Shown piece after piece: positions 1 through 5,404 of a stretch of DNA of 5,407 nucleotides. The notes beneath the pieces are model-generated. The model saw only the letters and a list, made by a program, of their open reading frames with translations. It did no database searches and was not told where the DNA came from. The stretch is from an uncultured Sutterella sp. Its GTDB lineage: Bacteria > Pseudomonadota > Gammaproteobacteria > Burkholderiales > Burkholderiaceae_F. Numbering within the stretch: position 1 is the first letter of the stretch; the number at the start of each line of letters is the position of its first letter. The position numbers and the translations under genes are program-made. The stretch covers positions 1 through 5,407 of the forward strand of contig USBS01000118.1 of the NCBI GenBank assembly GCA_900552915.1. Reading direction: 5' to 3'.

Positions 1-1
1 A

Positions 2-880
2 AACGGTCTGCCGTGCCCGGCCGGATTCTCCGCGATTTTCGATCCGCTCGTGGCCGGATTCCTCGACAAGAAAGTGGGCGCAGGCATCCGCAACATTTTC
101 GGCGGTCGCCCTTATGTCTTCATTTCGGGCGGCGCTGCCTTTAATCAGCAGGTCGCCAAGACTTTCCTTGCTCTGGGCGTACGCATTCTGCAGGGATACG
201 GCATGACCGAAGCTTCGCCCGTGGTGTGCGTCAACAAGCTCGGCAGCAACCATCCGCAGACCGTCGGCATTCCGCTCTCAAACCTTGAAACCAAGCTCGG
301 TCCCAACGACGAACTGATGGTTCGCGGCCCCAACGTGATGGTGGGCTACTGGATGCGTCCGGAAGACACCAAGGCCATCCTCACCGAGGACGGATGGCTC
401 AAGACTGGCGATCAAGCCGACATTTATAAGAGCGGTCACATCCGCATCAAGGGGCGCATCAAGGAAATCATCGTGACGAGCACCGGCGAAAAGATTCCGC
501 CGGGAGACCTTGAACAGGCAATCGAAACCGACAACCTTTTCGATCAGGTGATGGCCGTGGGCGAAGACCGTCCGTACATTGCCTGCCTGGCGGTGGTCAA
601 TCCCGAACAGTTCGAAGTGTTCGCTAAGGAACTCGGCAAAGATCCCAAGGCCGAAGGCATCTTGATGGATAAGGAAGTGCGCAACGCCGCTCTTCGCCGC
701 ATCAAGGCGCTCACGCGCGACTTCCCGAACTACGGTATTCCGCGCAACGTGCGGCTGCTCTCCGAACCTTGGACGATCGAAAGCGGTCTACTCACGCCGA
801 CCTTAAAGCTCAAGCGCGCACGCATCCGCGAGCGCTTCGCCGCCGAGATCAACGAACTCTACGGCGATCGCCGCGGCTAA
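2..880 (+). CDS. Long-chain acyl-CoA synthetase (AMP-forming), 3' part; 5' end outside the window
   Basis: The frame is open from base 2, so the GTG at 50 is an internal valine and not a start; 292 residues are visible, about half of a usual 600-residue protein. The enzyme would activate a fatty acid with ATP to an acyl-adenylate and then transfer it to CoA, probably at the inner membrane face. Visible in order: the adenylate-forming core motif YGMTEASP (visible residues about 66-73), the GWLKTGD motif whose Asp binds the ribose of AMP (about 131-137), the hinge KGRIKE with its Arg (about 150-155), and the C-terminal TLKLKR with the conserved catalytic-type Lys (about 267-272). The layout fits the FAA1/FadD15-like branch (COG1022) rather than short-chain acetyl-CoA synthetases; chain-length preference cannot be read from this part. 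It runs opposite to all other genes here and ends in TAA 23 bases before a hairpin. Family call is firm; the exact substrate is not. Confidence 0.93.
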   Translation, partial: NGLPCPAGFSAIFDPLVAGFLDKKVGAGIRNIFGGRPYVFISGGAAFNQQVAKTFLALGVRILQGYGMTEASPVVCVNKLGSNHPQTVGIPLSNLETKLGPNDELMVRGPNVMVGYWMRPEDTKAILTEDGWLKTGDQADIYKSGHIRIKGRIKEIIVTSTGEKIPPGDLEQAIETDNLFDQVMAVGEDRPYIACLAVVNPEQFEVFAKELGKDPKAEGILMDKEVRNAALRRIKALTRDFPNYGIPRNVRLLSEPWTIESGLLTPTLKLKRARIRERFAAEINELYGDRRG

Positions 881-902
881 GCCGTTGATCGGTCAATTGC
901 TT

Positions 903-939
903 CGAACGGGCTGCAGTCGTGGTGATTGCGGCCCGTTTG
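903..939 (+). terminator. Hairpin after the acyl-CoA synthetase, likely its terminator
   Basis: Bases 905-918 pair with 924-937 around a five-base loop (GTGGT). This gives a 14-bp stem with two wobble pairs, and weaker pairs extend it to 903/939. It starts 23 bases after the TAA of the synthetase. The T-tract is poor (TTTGGTTG), so it may be a weak intrinsic terminator or a 3'-end stabilising stem. It also lies where the convergent ATPase transcript would arrive, so it could act on both strands. Confidence 0.6.
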
Positions 940-960
940 GTTGCTGAAATCGTAAAGGAT

Positions 961-1593
961 CTACCGGCTACTCTCGACCGGTTGCAAGTACAAAAATGCA
1001 CCGATTCGATAAAACGGATTTCTGACGTTCAGGAAAATGTCGATCATCTGCTTTTCATCGCTGCCGATAAAAACGTAGTTGATGTTTCGCTGCAATTGAA
1101 TGATGGCGCGCATTTTTGCCTCAATCTTGTCTTCAAGCGAAACGATTTTCTGAAACTCATCGAAAATCACAAGACATCGCGTCTCTTCGCTTAACGATTC
1201 GATCATGCCAAAAATACGCTCAAGGAGCGTGAGCGTCTCGTCCGTTTGCTCATCAATCCACTCAAACGCTCCGGTTTCGATGTTCAGCCTTGTCCTCCGA
1301 GAGACCCCAAAAGCTTCAACGAATTGATTGACTCGCTCGGTAGGCCAAAGACGCATCATCTCCTGCAAAAGCCTCGAGAGAAACGCATCCCGACTTGGCG
1401 TCTGCTCCAAGTCGATGTAGACACACGGCCAATTCAGTTGTGCCGCAACCAACCGAATAAGCGTCGTTTTCCCAACGCCTTCCGGTCCCATCAGTATCAG
1501 ATGATTGCGGCCTGCAACCGTACCGAGGGCGAAGTCAAACGCCTGCCGGTGTTCAGGCCAGATGCGAGCAGATAAATCGTTATTCGCAAACAC
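961..1593 (-). CDS. AAA-family ATPase, short and probably C-terminally truncated
   Basis: A 210-residue P-loop ATPase of the archaeal-ATPase/STAND-like type (resembling PF01637/PF13401 proteins). Visible: Walker A GPEGVGKT (36-43), Walker B LVIFDEFQ (141-148), and a sensor-like strand FIGSDE (175-180) followed by the family-typical RNPFYRIGAFLYLQPV. Relatives normally continue 100-150 residues beyond this strand with a lid and a helical or winged-helix part; here VESSR and a stop follow. I found no continuation in the other two frames, so the end looks like a recombination breakpoint and not a point mutation. The start is a GTG at 1593; upstream the frame is open only to a stop 48 bases away and has no ATG, and no good ribosome binding site is seen. 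It lies 31 bp after the DUF4143 ATPase on the same strand, so it may depend on that transcript. Cellular role unknown; it may be a remnant. Confidence 0.72.
   Translation of the reverse strand: MFANNDLSARIWPEHRQAFDFALGTVAGRNHLILMGPEGVGKTTLIRLVAAQLNWPCVYIDLEQTPSRDAFLSRLLQEMMRLWPTERVNQFVEAFGVSRRTRLNIETGAFEWIDEQTDETLTLLERIFGMIESLSEETRCLVIFDEFQKIVSLEDKIEAKMRAIIQLQRNINYVFIGSDEKQMIDIFLNVRNPFYRIGAFLYLQPVESSR
963..982 (-). other. Small inverted repeat at the end of the truncated ATPase
   Basis: ACCGG (963-967) and CCGGT (978-982) form a 5-bp stem with a ten-base loop overlapping the stop codon of the short ATPase. On the minus strand it is followed only by AGATCCTTTACG, with no T-run, so it is a poor terminator. 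It marks the point where similarity to the ATPase family seems to stop. Confidence 0.25.
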
Positions 1594-1624
1594 AATTGGG
1601 CATATCCGTAGAATTCTCCAGACC

Positions 1625-2821
1625 TCAAGCGAAATCGTCCATTAGCAGGAAGTCTTTGAGCTTGATGTGGCGCACGGTGCTCGTCGAGTAGTCAATATCG
1701 TCGTTGGTGATGAGAATCTTGGCGCGTGACTGATCGAGCTTATTGAGAAGCGCAAACTCGCGCTCGTATGTTTTATCTTCAGCCACGCTGTAGGCCACTT
1801 GAATCAGATATTGGCGACCGGGCTTCTCCGCTAGAAAGTCGATTTCTAGAGGATCTTTGCGAAACACGGATAGCTCGTAGCCGCGATAAAGCAGTTCGTT
1901 GTAGACGACATTTTCCAGGTTGTGTGTGATGTCCCAACGACCGGCGGGCTGACGAATGCTGTTAAGGCCAACGTCGGCGTTGTAAATCTTCTGGGAATAC
2001 TTGAGTTCTCGCTTGGCCTTGGTCGAGAACAACTTCAGTGAAGAAACAACATAGGCCTCTTCCAGATACCCGACATACTTGAGAATCGTATTGATTGAAC
2101 AGTCGATCTGTTGACCTTTGAGTGCTCGATGCACCGCATTGGCACTGAAAATGCGGGCATTCGAGAGCAACAGAAGATTTACGAGCCGACGGAAAACAGT
2201 CGCTTTCTGAATGTTGTAGCGATTCAGGATATCGTTGACGACGATCGTGTCGTCAAGATCATTCAAGTAGGTCAAAACCGCTTCTTTGGAGTCAAACTCC
2301 ACTACCTGCGGGAAGCCGCCATAAACCAGATAGTCGTTGACGCTATAGGTGCGGCCGAGCTGCCCAGCGTACTCCATCAGTTCCTTGTAGACAAACGGCC
2401 GAATGCGAAAAGCCACATATCGTCCCGAGAGCTCCTTTGTGAACTCTCGAGAGAGGAGCTTGGAGTTGCTGCCCGTGATGAACAAGGAAACGTTTTCCAA
2501 CCGTAGCGAACGACAGGCAACGTGCCAGTTATCGACCATCTGAACTTCGTCGAGAAACACATAGAGTTTGTCGTCGCCGAGGTGAGATTTGACCTCTGAA
2601 ACGAGGTTGTCAACCGTCAGGATGCGAGCCGACACTTCTCGCTTTTCGAAGTTGAGTTTGAGCGTCCGTTTGCCCTGAGAACGCAATTCCGACTCGATTT
2701 GCTCCATCAAAACCGACTTGCCGCAACGGCGGATGCCGGTGATGATCTTGATGAGGTTGCTTTCAAAAAACGGCCTAATTTTTGCCAAGTAATGTTCGCG
2801 GACGATCATAGGAGTGAACAA
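1625..2821 (-). CDS. AAA_14 / DUF4143 ATP-binding protein
   Basis: A complete 398-residue protein of the widespread AAA_14 + DUF4143 family (PF13173, PF13635). Visible: Walker A GIRRCGKS (29-36), Walker B LYVFLDEVQ (86-94), sensor ITGSNS (115-120), the family signature ELSGR (130-134), GGFP (168-171), and a C-terminal part with NELLYRGYE, EIDFLA (326-331) and IQVAYS (340-345). That last set follows the family's PD-(D/E)XK-like nuclease-fold pattern, with Gln where classical nucleases have Glu/Lys, so cleavage activity is uncertain. Function in cells is not established for the family; these genes are patchily distributed and often sit in variable DNA. Start choice: TTG at 2821 has GAGG four bases upstream; ATG at 2809 gives the N-terminus MIVREHYLAKIRPF usual in relatives, but the GAGG is then 16 bases away. 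I keep the TTG with doubt. Its low GC (40% in one spot count, 2041-2100) contrasts with the ligase and trpE. It lies directly downstream of trpG. Confidence 0.92.
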   Translation of the reverse strand: MFTPMIVREHYLAKIRPFFESNLIKIITGIRRCGKSVLMEQIESELRSQGKRTLKLNFEKREVSARILTVDNLVSEVKSHLGDDKLYVFLDEVQMVDNWHVACRSLRLENVSLFITGSNSKLLSREFTKELSGRYVAFRIRPFVYKELMEYAGQLGRTYSVNDYLVYGGFPQVVEFDSKEAVLTYLNDLDDTIVVNDILNRYNIQKATVFRRLVNLLLLSNARIFSANAVHRALKGQQIDCSINTILKYVGYLEEAYVVSSLKLFSTKAKRELKYSQKIYNADVGLNSIRQPAGRWDITHNLENVVYNELLYRGYELSVFRKDPLEIDFLAEKPGRQYLIQVAYSVAEDKTYEREFALLNKLDQSRAKILITNDDIDYSTSTVRHIKLKDFLLMDDFA

Positions 2822-2890
2822 TTTTCCTCAGAAATGACGATTCGTTCAGTTGACTGAACAATTTTACCGACATAAAGAAAATTGTTCACT
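2813..2890. repeat. Inverted and direct repeat cluster upstream of the DUF4143 ATPase
   Basis: AGTGAACAATTTTC (2813-2826) and its exact complement (2877-2890) form a perfect 14-bp inverted repeat 50 bases apart. The core TGAACAATTTT recurs at 2855-2865, exactly 40 bases from the first copy in the same orientation. It makes a second inverted pair, 11 bp with a 12-base spacer, with 2878-2888. A separate palindrome, GTTCAGT-TG-ACTGAAC (2844-2859), overlaps the middle copy. The copies cover the promoter and start-codon area of the ATPase, which suggests operator sites for an unidentified regulator, or alternative RNA stems. Confidence 0.85.
2861..2888 (-). promoter_or_regulatory. Candidate promoter of the DUF4143 ATPase
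   Basis: On the minus strand TGAACA (2883-2888; four of six matches to TTGACA) and TAAAAT (2861-2866; five of six to TATAAT) are 16 bases apart. Transcription would begin near 2854, about 33 bases before the TTG start. The -35 box lies inside one repeat copy, and the -10 box overlaps another by five of its six bases. A protein binding the repeat would therefore compete with RNA polymerase. The match is by eye only. Confidence 0.4.
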
Positions 2891-2928
2891 TAACCATATT
2901 ATCCGCAGCGTACGCCGTTTCTTTTGCA

Positions 2929-3492
2929 TTACATTCCGAGGAAATTTGCCAGCATCTCATGCCCGCATTCGCTTGCAATTGACTCCGGATGAAACTGCAC
3001 AGACTCAACCGGAAGCGTTTTATGCCGCAGGCCTTGAATCTCTCCGTCGGGACTCGTAGCCGTCACCGTCAGACACTCGGGCAAAAAGGCCTTTTCCACC
3101 ACCAGCGAGTGGTAGCGCGCAACGGTAAGCCTTTCGGGCAGTCCGACAAAAAGTCCTTTGCCGTCGTTGGTAATGCCGTCCGTTTTGCCGTGCATGATGT
3201 TTTTTGCGTGCACCACACGGCCTCCGAACACCTCCCCTATCGCCTGATGTCCCAAACAAACACCCAACACAGGCACGTGCTCGGAAAATCTCAGTATCGC
3301 CTCCTCGGAAATACCGGCTTGAGCAGGAGCGCAAGGTCCGGGAGAAATGCACACGCGATCCGGATTGAGCTTGAGAAGTTCGTCAACCGTTGCTTCGTCG
3401 TTTCGCACCACTTTTACCGTCTCGCCTAACTCTTGAAAATACTGCACGAGGTTGTACGTGAAGCTGTCGTAGTTATCGATCATCAGCAGCAT
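2929..3492 (-). CDS. trpG: Anthranilate synthase component II (glutamine amidotransferase)
   Basis: Cytosolic class I glutamine amidotransferase that hydrolyses glutamine and channels ammonia to TrpE for anthranilate formation. The 187-residue length is normal for stand-alone TrpG. The N-terminus MLLMIDNYDSFTYNLVQYF is typical. The oxyanion-hole segment ISPGPCAPAQAG is at 49-60, the nucleophile Cys79 lies in GVCLGHQ, and the catalytic His168 and Glu170 lie in VQFHPES. The bifunctional PabA/TrpG role in folate synthesis cannot be excluded, but adjacency to trpE favours tryptophan. The ATG at 3492 follows AAGGAG at seven bases, which settles the start. It begins 11 bases after trpE and is surely co-transcribed with it. 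Downstream there is no trpD; the next gene is the DUF4143 ATPase, 107 bases on from the TTG start. No clear terminator was seen after trpG. Confidence 0.97.
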   Translation of the reverse strand: MLLMIDNYDSFTYNLVQYFQELGETVKVVRNDEATVDELLKLNPDRVCISPGPCAPAQAGISEEAILRFSEHVPVLGVCLGHQAIGEVFGGRVVHAKNIMHGKTDGITNDGKGLFVGLPERLTVARYHSLVVEKAFLPECLTVTATSPDGEIQGLRHKTLPVESVQFHPESIASECGHEMLANFLGM

Positions 3493-3499
3493 CGTATCT

Positions 3500-3505
3500 C
3501 TCCTT
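3500..3505 (-). promoter_or_regulatory. Ribosome binding site of trpG overlapping the trpE stop
   Basis: AAGGAG on the minus strand lies seven bases before the trpG ATG, and its first two bases are part of the TAA stop of trpE (3504-3506). This geometry favours translational coupling, which would help keep the two subunits in equal amounts. Confidence 0.85.
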
Positions 3506-4946
3506 AAAGCGCCGTTTCGTTGTGCTCCATCTCGGGAATACTGTCGGCCACAATGCCTGCCGCCGCTTGCGCATACAGCCGTTTGTCCTTGATGACAGCC
3601 GTACGAATGGCAATTGCCAGATCCATGTCGCCCGCAAAAGAGAGATATCCGACAGCGCCTCCGTAGATTCCGCGCGGCACGGGCTCCAATTCGTCGATGA
3701 TTTCCATAGCACGTACCTTCGGAGCGCCCGTCAGCGTCCCGGCCGGGAACGTCGCTTTCAAAATATCGAGATTGTCCATGCCGTCCGAGAGTTCGCCTTC
3801 GACGTTGCTCACCAGATGCTGAACCTGCGAATAGCGTTCGATCGCGTAGGACTCGGTCACTTTGACGGTACCGGGCTTGGCAATGCGACCGATGTCGTTT
3901 CGCGCCAAATCGATGAGCATCAGATGTTCGGCGCGTTCCTTAGGATCGTTTAACAATTCATCGGCAAGCGCTTTATCTCGCTGCGTGTCGCCTCCGCGAG
4001 GTCGAGTTCCCGCAATCGGACGAATCACCACCATCCGTTTGCCGTCGCGGTTTTCGCTTCGCACCAAAATCTCGGGCGATGCACCCACAACATAGTGGTC
4101 GCCGAAGTTGTAGTAATACATGTAGGGCGCCGGATTAAGGCTTCTAAGCGACCTGTAAAGCGAAATCGGATTTTCGGTAAAAGAGCGTTCGATGCGCTGC
4201 CCGATCTGCACCTGCATGCAGTCGCCCGCAAAGATGTATTCCTTAGCTTTGGCTACAGCCTTCAGGTAATCCGCTTTGGCAAACGGGCGTTCGTTTTCAT
4301 TCACGATGCCGCCCGCGCAGTAAGGTGCCTCAACCGGACGAGACAGTGCTTCTTTGAGCTGCCGTATGCGCCGGCAAGCGGCTGCGTAAGCACCGGGCAT
4401 TGAAGGATCGGCGTTGATAACGATGTAGAGCCTACCCTTGAAGCTGTCGATCACGACGAGTTCTTCGCAAAGAAACAGACAAATGTCGGGCACGTCGATT
4501 CCGCCCGACTTCTTCTTGCCGAGCTTGCCCGTCTTGATCATGCGCACGGTGTCGTAGCCGAAATAGCCGACCAAGCCGCCGGTGAGCCTCGGCAGTCCCT
4601 TCGGAGAAGGCACGCGGAAACGCTTGGCAAAGTTCTGCACAAAATCGATGGGATTGGAGACCGTGTCGCGCTCTACCTCTTTACCTTCGGTAAAAACTTG
4701 CGTTAAGTAGCCGTCTTCGGTGATGCGGCTTACGATCTTCGTGTGAGCCTTTAGTCCGACAAAGCTATAGCGCGAAAAGCTTTTGCCTCCTTCGGCGCTT
4801 TCAAGCAAAAACGTATCTTCGTCGCGCCCCGCGAGCTTCAGATAGACGGACAAAGGCGTTTCCAAGTCGCTCAAACATTCGCAGACAAGGGCGATGCGGT
4901 TGAAGCCTTCTTTGGTTACGGCTTCGAATTCGATTTCGGTCATCAT
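3504..4946 (-). CDS. trpE: Anthranilate synthase component I
   Basis: Chorismate-using subunit that makes anthranilate and pyruvate with ammonia supplied by TrpG. 480 residues. Visible: the LLES motif (47-50) followed by RYSFVG (59-64), which form part of the tryptophan feedback site in characterised TrpE proteins; GDCMQVQIGQ (241-250); GASPEILVRSE (288-298); PIAGTRPRGG (310-319); DPKERAEHLMLIDLARND (334-351), with its conserved His and the Glu/Asp that bind magnesium in this family; PAGTLTGAPKVRAMEIID (401-418); and GGAVGY (429-434). All core motifs are intact, and feedback inhibition by Trp is expected. The LLES motif and the trpG partner argue against PabB. The C-terminus stops at HNETAL, roughly ten to fifteen residues earlier than many relatives. 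The first ATG (4946) is chosen because AAGGA lies nine bases upstream; a second ATG follows immediately. A Trp-rich leader reading frame lies upstream. Confidence 0.97.
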   Translation of the reverse strand: MMTEIEFEAVTKEGFNRIALVCECLSDLETPLSVYLKLAGRDEDTFLLESAEGGKSFSRYSFVGLKAHTKIVSRITEDGYLTQVFTEGKEVERDTVSNPIDFVQNFAKRFRVPSPKGLPRLTGGLVGYFGYDTVRMIKTGKLGKKKSGGIDVPDICLFLCEELVVIDSFKGRLYIVINADPSMPGAYAAACRRIRQLKEALSRPVEAPYCAGGIVNENERPFAKADYLKAVAKAKEYIFAGDCMQVQIGQRIERSFTENPISLYRSLRSLNPAPYMYYYNFGDHYVVGASPEILVRSENRDGKRMVVIRPIAGTRPRGGDTQRDKALADELLNDPKERAEHLMLIDLARNDIGRIAKPGTVKVTESYAIERYSQVQHLVSNVEGELSDGMDNLDILKATFPAGTLTGAPKVRAMEIIDELEPVPRGIYGGAVGYLSFAGDMDLAIAIRTAVIKDKRLYAQAAAGIVADSIPEMEHNETAL

Positions 4947-5172
4947 GGTGTGTTTTCCTTCTTCGGCCGCCGCGCAGATACTTTTCGGGCGTCAATGATG
5001 CAATGCACAACGGTTCGATTCCGGGCAAAGACATCAAAGCACGCACGATGGCGGCAACTGTTTATGAGTGGTTCGGAGAATCGGACGGCGGTAAGCCGCG
5101 AACAATTTGCGTTCGTCAGAAAGCGCGGTCAGTAAACACGCACCACGCGAGAACGCACGAGCGATGAGGAAT
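4947..5172 (-). promoter_or_regulatory. Long untranslated leader between the trp leader peptide and trpE, with competing stems
   Basis: These 226 bases contain no convincing gene. On the minus-strand RNA, GCGUGGU (5142-5148) can pair with ACCGCGC (5123-5129) in a 7-bp stem with a 12-base loop, followed by UUUCU: a weak terminator-like element. Part of the second arm (5124-5128) can instead pair with CGCGG (5096-5100). That segment can in turn fold locally as GCGG-CUUA-CCGC (5088-5099). A further 5-bp stem joins 5099-5103 to 5111-5115. The mutually exclusive pairings fit an attenuator or a translation-controlling leader. No run of four or more U follows any of them, so a classical intrinsic terminator is not shown. 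Confidence 0.4.
4956..4960 (-). promoter_or_regulatory. Ribosome binding site of trpE
   Basis: AAGGA on the minus strand, within AAGAAGGAAAA, is nine bases from the ATG at 4946 and twelve from the second ATG. The spacing favours the first. Confidence 0.65.
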
Positions 5173-5253
5173 TTAGAAACGCCAGCACCAAGCTCCCCGT
5201 GCATACCAACCGTTGGGTTTGTGCACGCGGCGAACCGATCTGTTTTGTGCCAT
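5173..5253 (-). CDS. trpL: Putative trp leader peptide (26 aa, three Trp)
   Basis: A 26-residue frame from ATG 5253 to TAA 5173 ends in NGWYARGAWCWRF, so three TGG codons fall within nine codons (residues 16, 22 and 24) near the end. A short Trp-rich frame on the same strand upstream of trpE is the hallmark of ribosome-mediated attenuation: scarce charged tRNA-Trp stalls the ribosome at these codons and changes the fold of the RNA beyond. An in-frame ATG at 5274 would give 33 residues. Neither start has a good ribosome binding site, which is the main weakness. The stop is 226 bases before the trpE ATG, longer than in the enterobacterial case. The codons lie just upstream of the competing stems at 5088-5148. 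The symbol is given by analogy, not by sequence match. Confidence 0.65.
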   Translation of the reverse strand: MAQNRSVRRVHKPNGWYARGAWCWRF

Positions 5254-5322
5254 TTGAGCTTGCGACAGAATCATGATTTCGGTGCCGATGGAAGCGAGTG
5301 AAAGTACCGGGTAAATAGTCTG

Positions 5323-5339
5323 GAACGAACTGTTCGTTC
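5323..5339. promoter_or_regulatory. Perfect 8-1-8 palindrome upstream of the trp leader, possible operator
   Basis: GAACGAAC-T-GTTCGTTC is a perfect inverted repeat 48 bases upstream of the earlier leader ATG. Its symmetry, single-base centre and position suit a dimeric regulator acting on the trp promoter. It does not match the enterobacterial TrpR operator (core ACTAGTTAACTAGT), nor the CGAAC-N4-GTTCG LexA box because the spacer is one base. No convincing promoter hexamers were found around it; TTCGTT and TACTTT at 17-base spacing on the minus strand are weak. Confidence 0.45.
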
Positions 5340-5364
5340 TTTGTGCCGGAAGTTATGAACTACC

Positions 5365-5380
5365 TCGCGCTCACGCGCGA
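5365..5380. repeat. GC-rich inverted repeat near the window end
   Basis: TCGCGC and GCGCGA flank the four-base loop TCAC, forming a 6-bp stem. It lies six bases from the next inverted repeat. Neither strand shows a T-run beside it. Confidence 0.4.
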
Positions 5381-5386
5381 AGTTTC

Positions 5387-5404
5387 GTAGGAGCGTGCTC
5401 CTAC
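5387..5404. repeat. Perfect inverted repeat at the window edge, possibly a terminator or REP-like element
   Basis: GTAGGAGC-GT-GCTCCTAC is a perfect 8-2-8 inverted repeat, physically a 7-bp stem with the loop CGTG. It may end a gene lying beyond 5407 or be one unit of a repeat family. The window stops three bases later, so no T-run on the plus side can be judged; on the minus side the stem is followed by GAAACTTCG. Confidence 0.45.

Noticed and set aside
919..1194. Plus-strand 91-codon open frame starting next to the terminator
   Set aside because: It starts inside the hairpin loop, overlaps the opposite-strand ATPase core including Walker B, and has no recognisable domain; it is a shadow frame.
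1625..2821. DUF4143 ATPase as a transposase or part of an insertion sequence
   Set aside because: No terminal inverted repeats or target duplications bracket the gene; the repeats are only at its 5' end, and the domains are not those of a transposase.
2929..3492. trpG as pabA for folate synthesis
   Set aside because: The sequence alone fits both, but it is 11 bases downstream of a bona fide trpE with a shared ribosome binding site overlap and a Trp leader upstream.
5011..5023. CGGTTCGATTCCG resembles a tRNA T-arm, as at a phage attachment site
   Set aside because: Only three stem pairs form, there is no acceptor stem or CCA nearby, and no other tRNA arm is present.
4801..5046. Minus-strand 81-codon open frame running into trpE
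   Set aside because: It overlaps the trpE start in another frame, has no ribosome binding site that I can see, no Trp codons and no recognisable domain.
5034..5204. Minus-strand 56-codon open frame beginning with MHGELGAG, overlapping the leader peptide
   Set aside because: Its ATG arises from the TGG-TAT-GCA of the leader frame and has no ribosome binding site. It cannot be excluded as a second leader frame, but nothing supports it.
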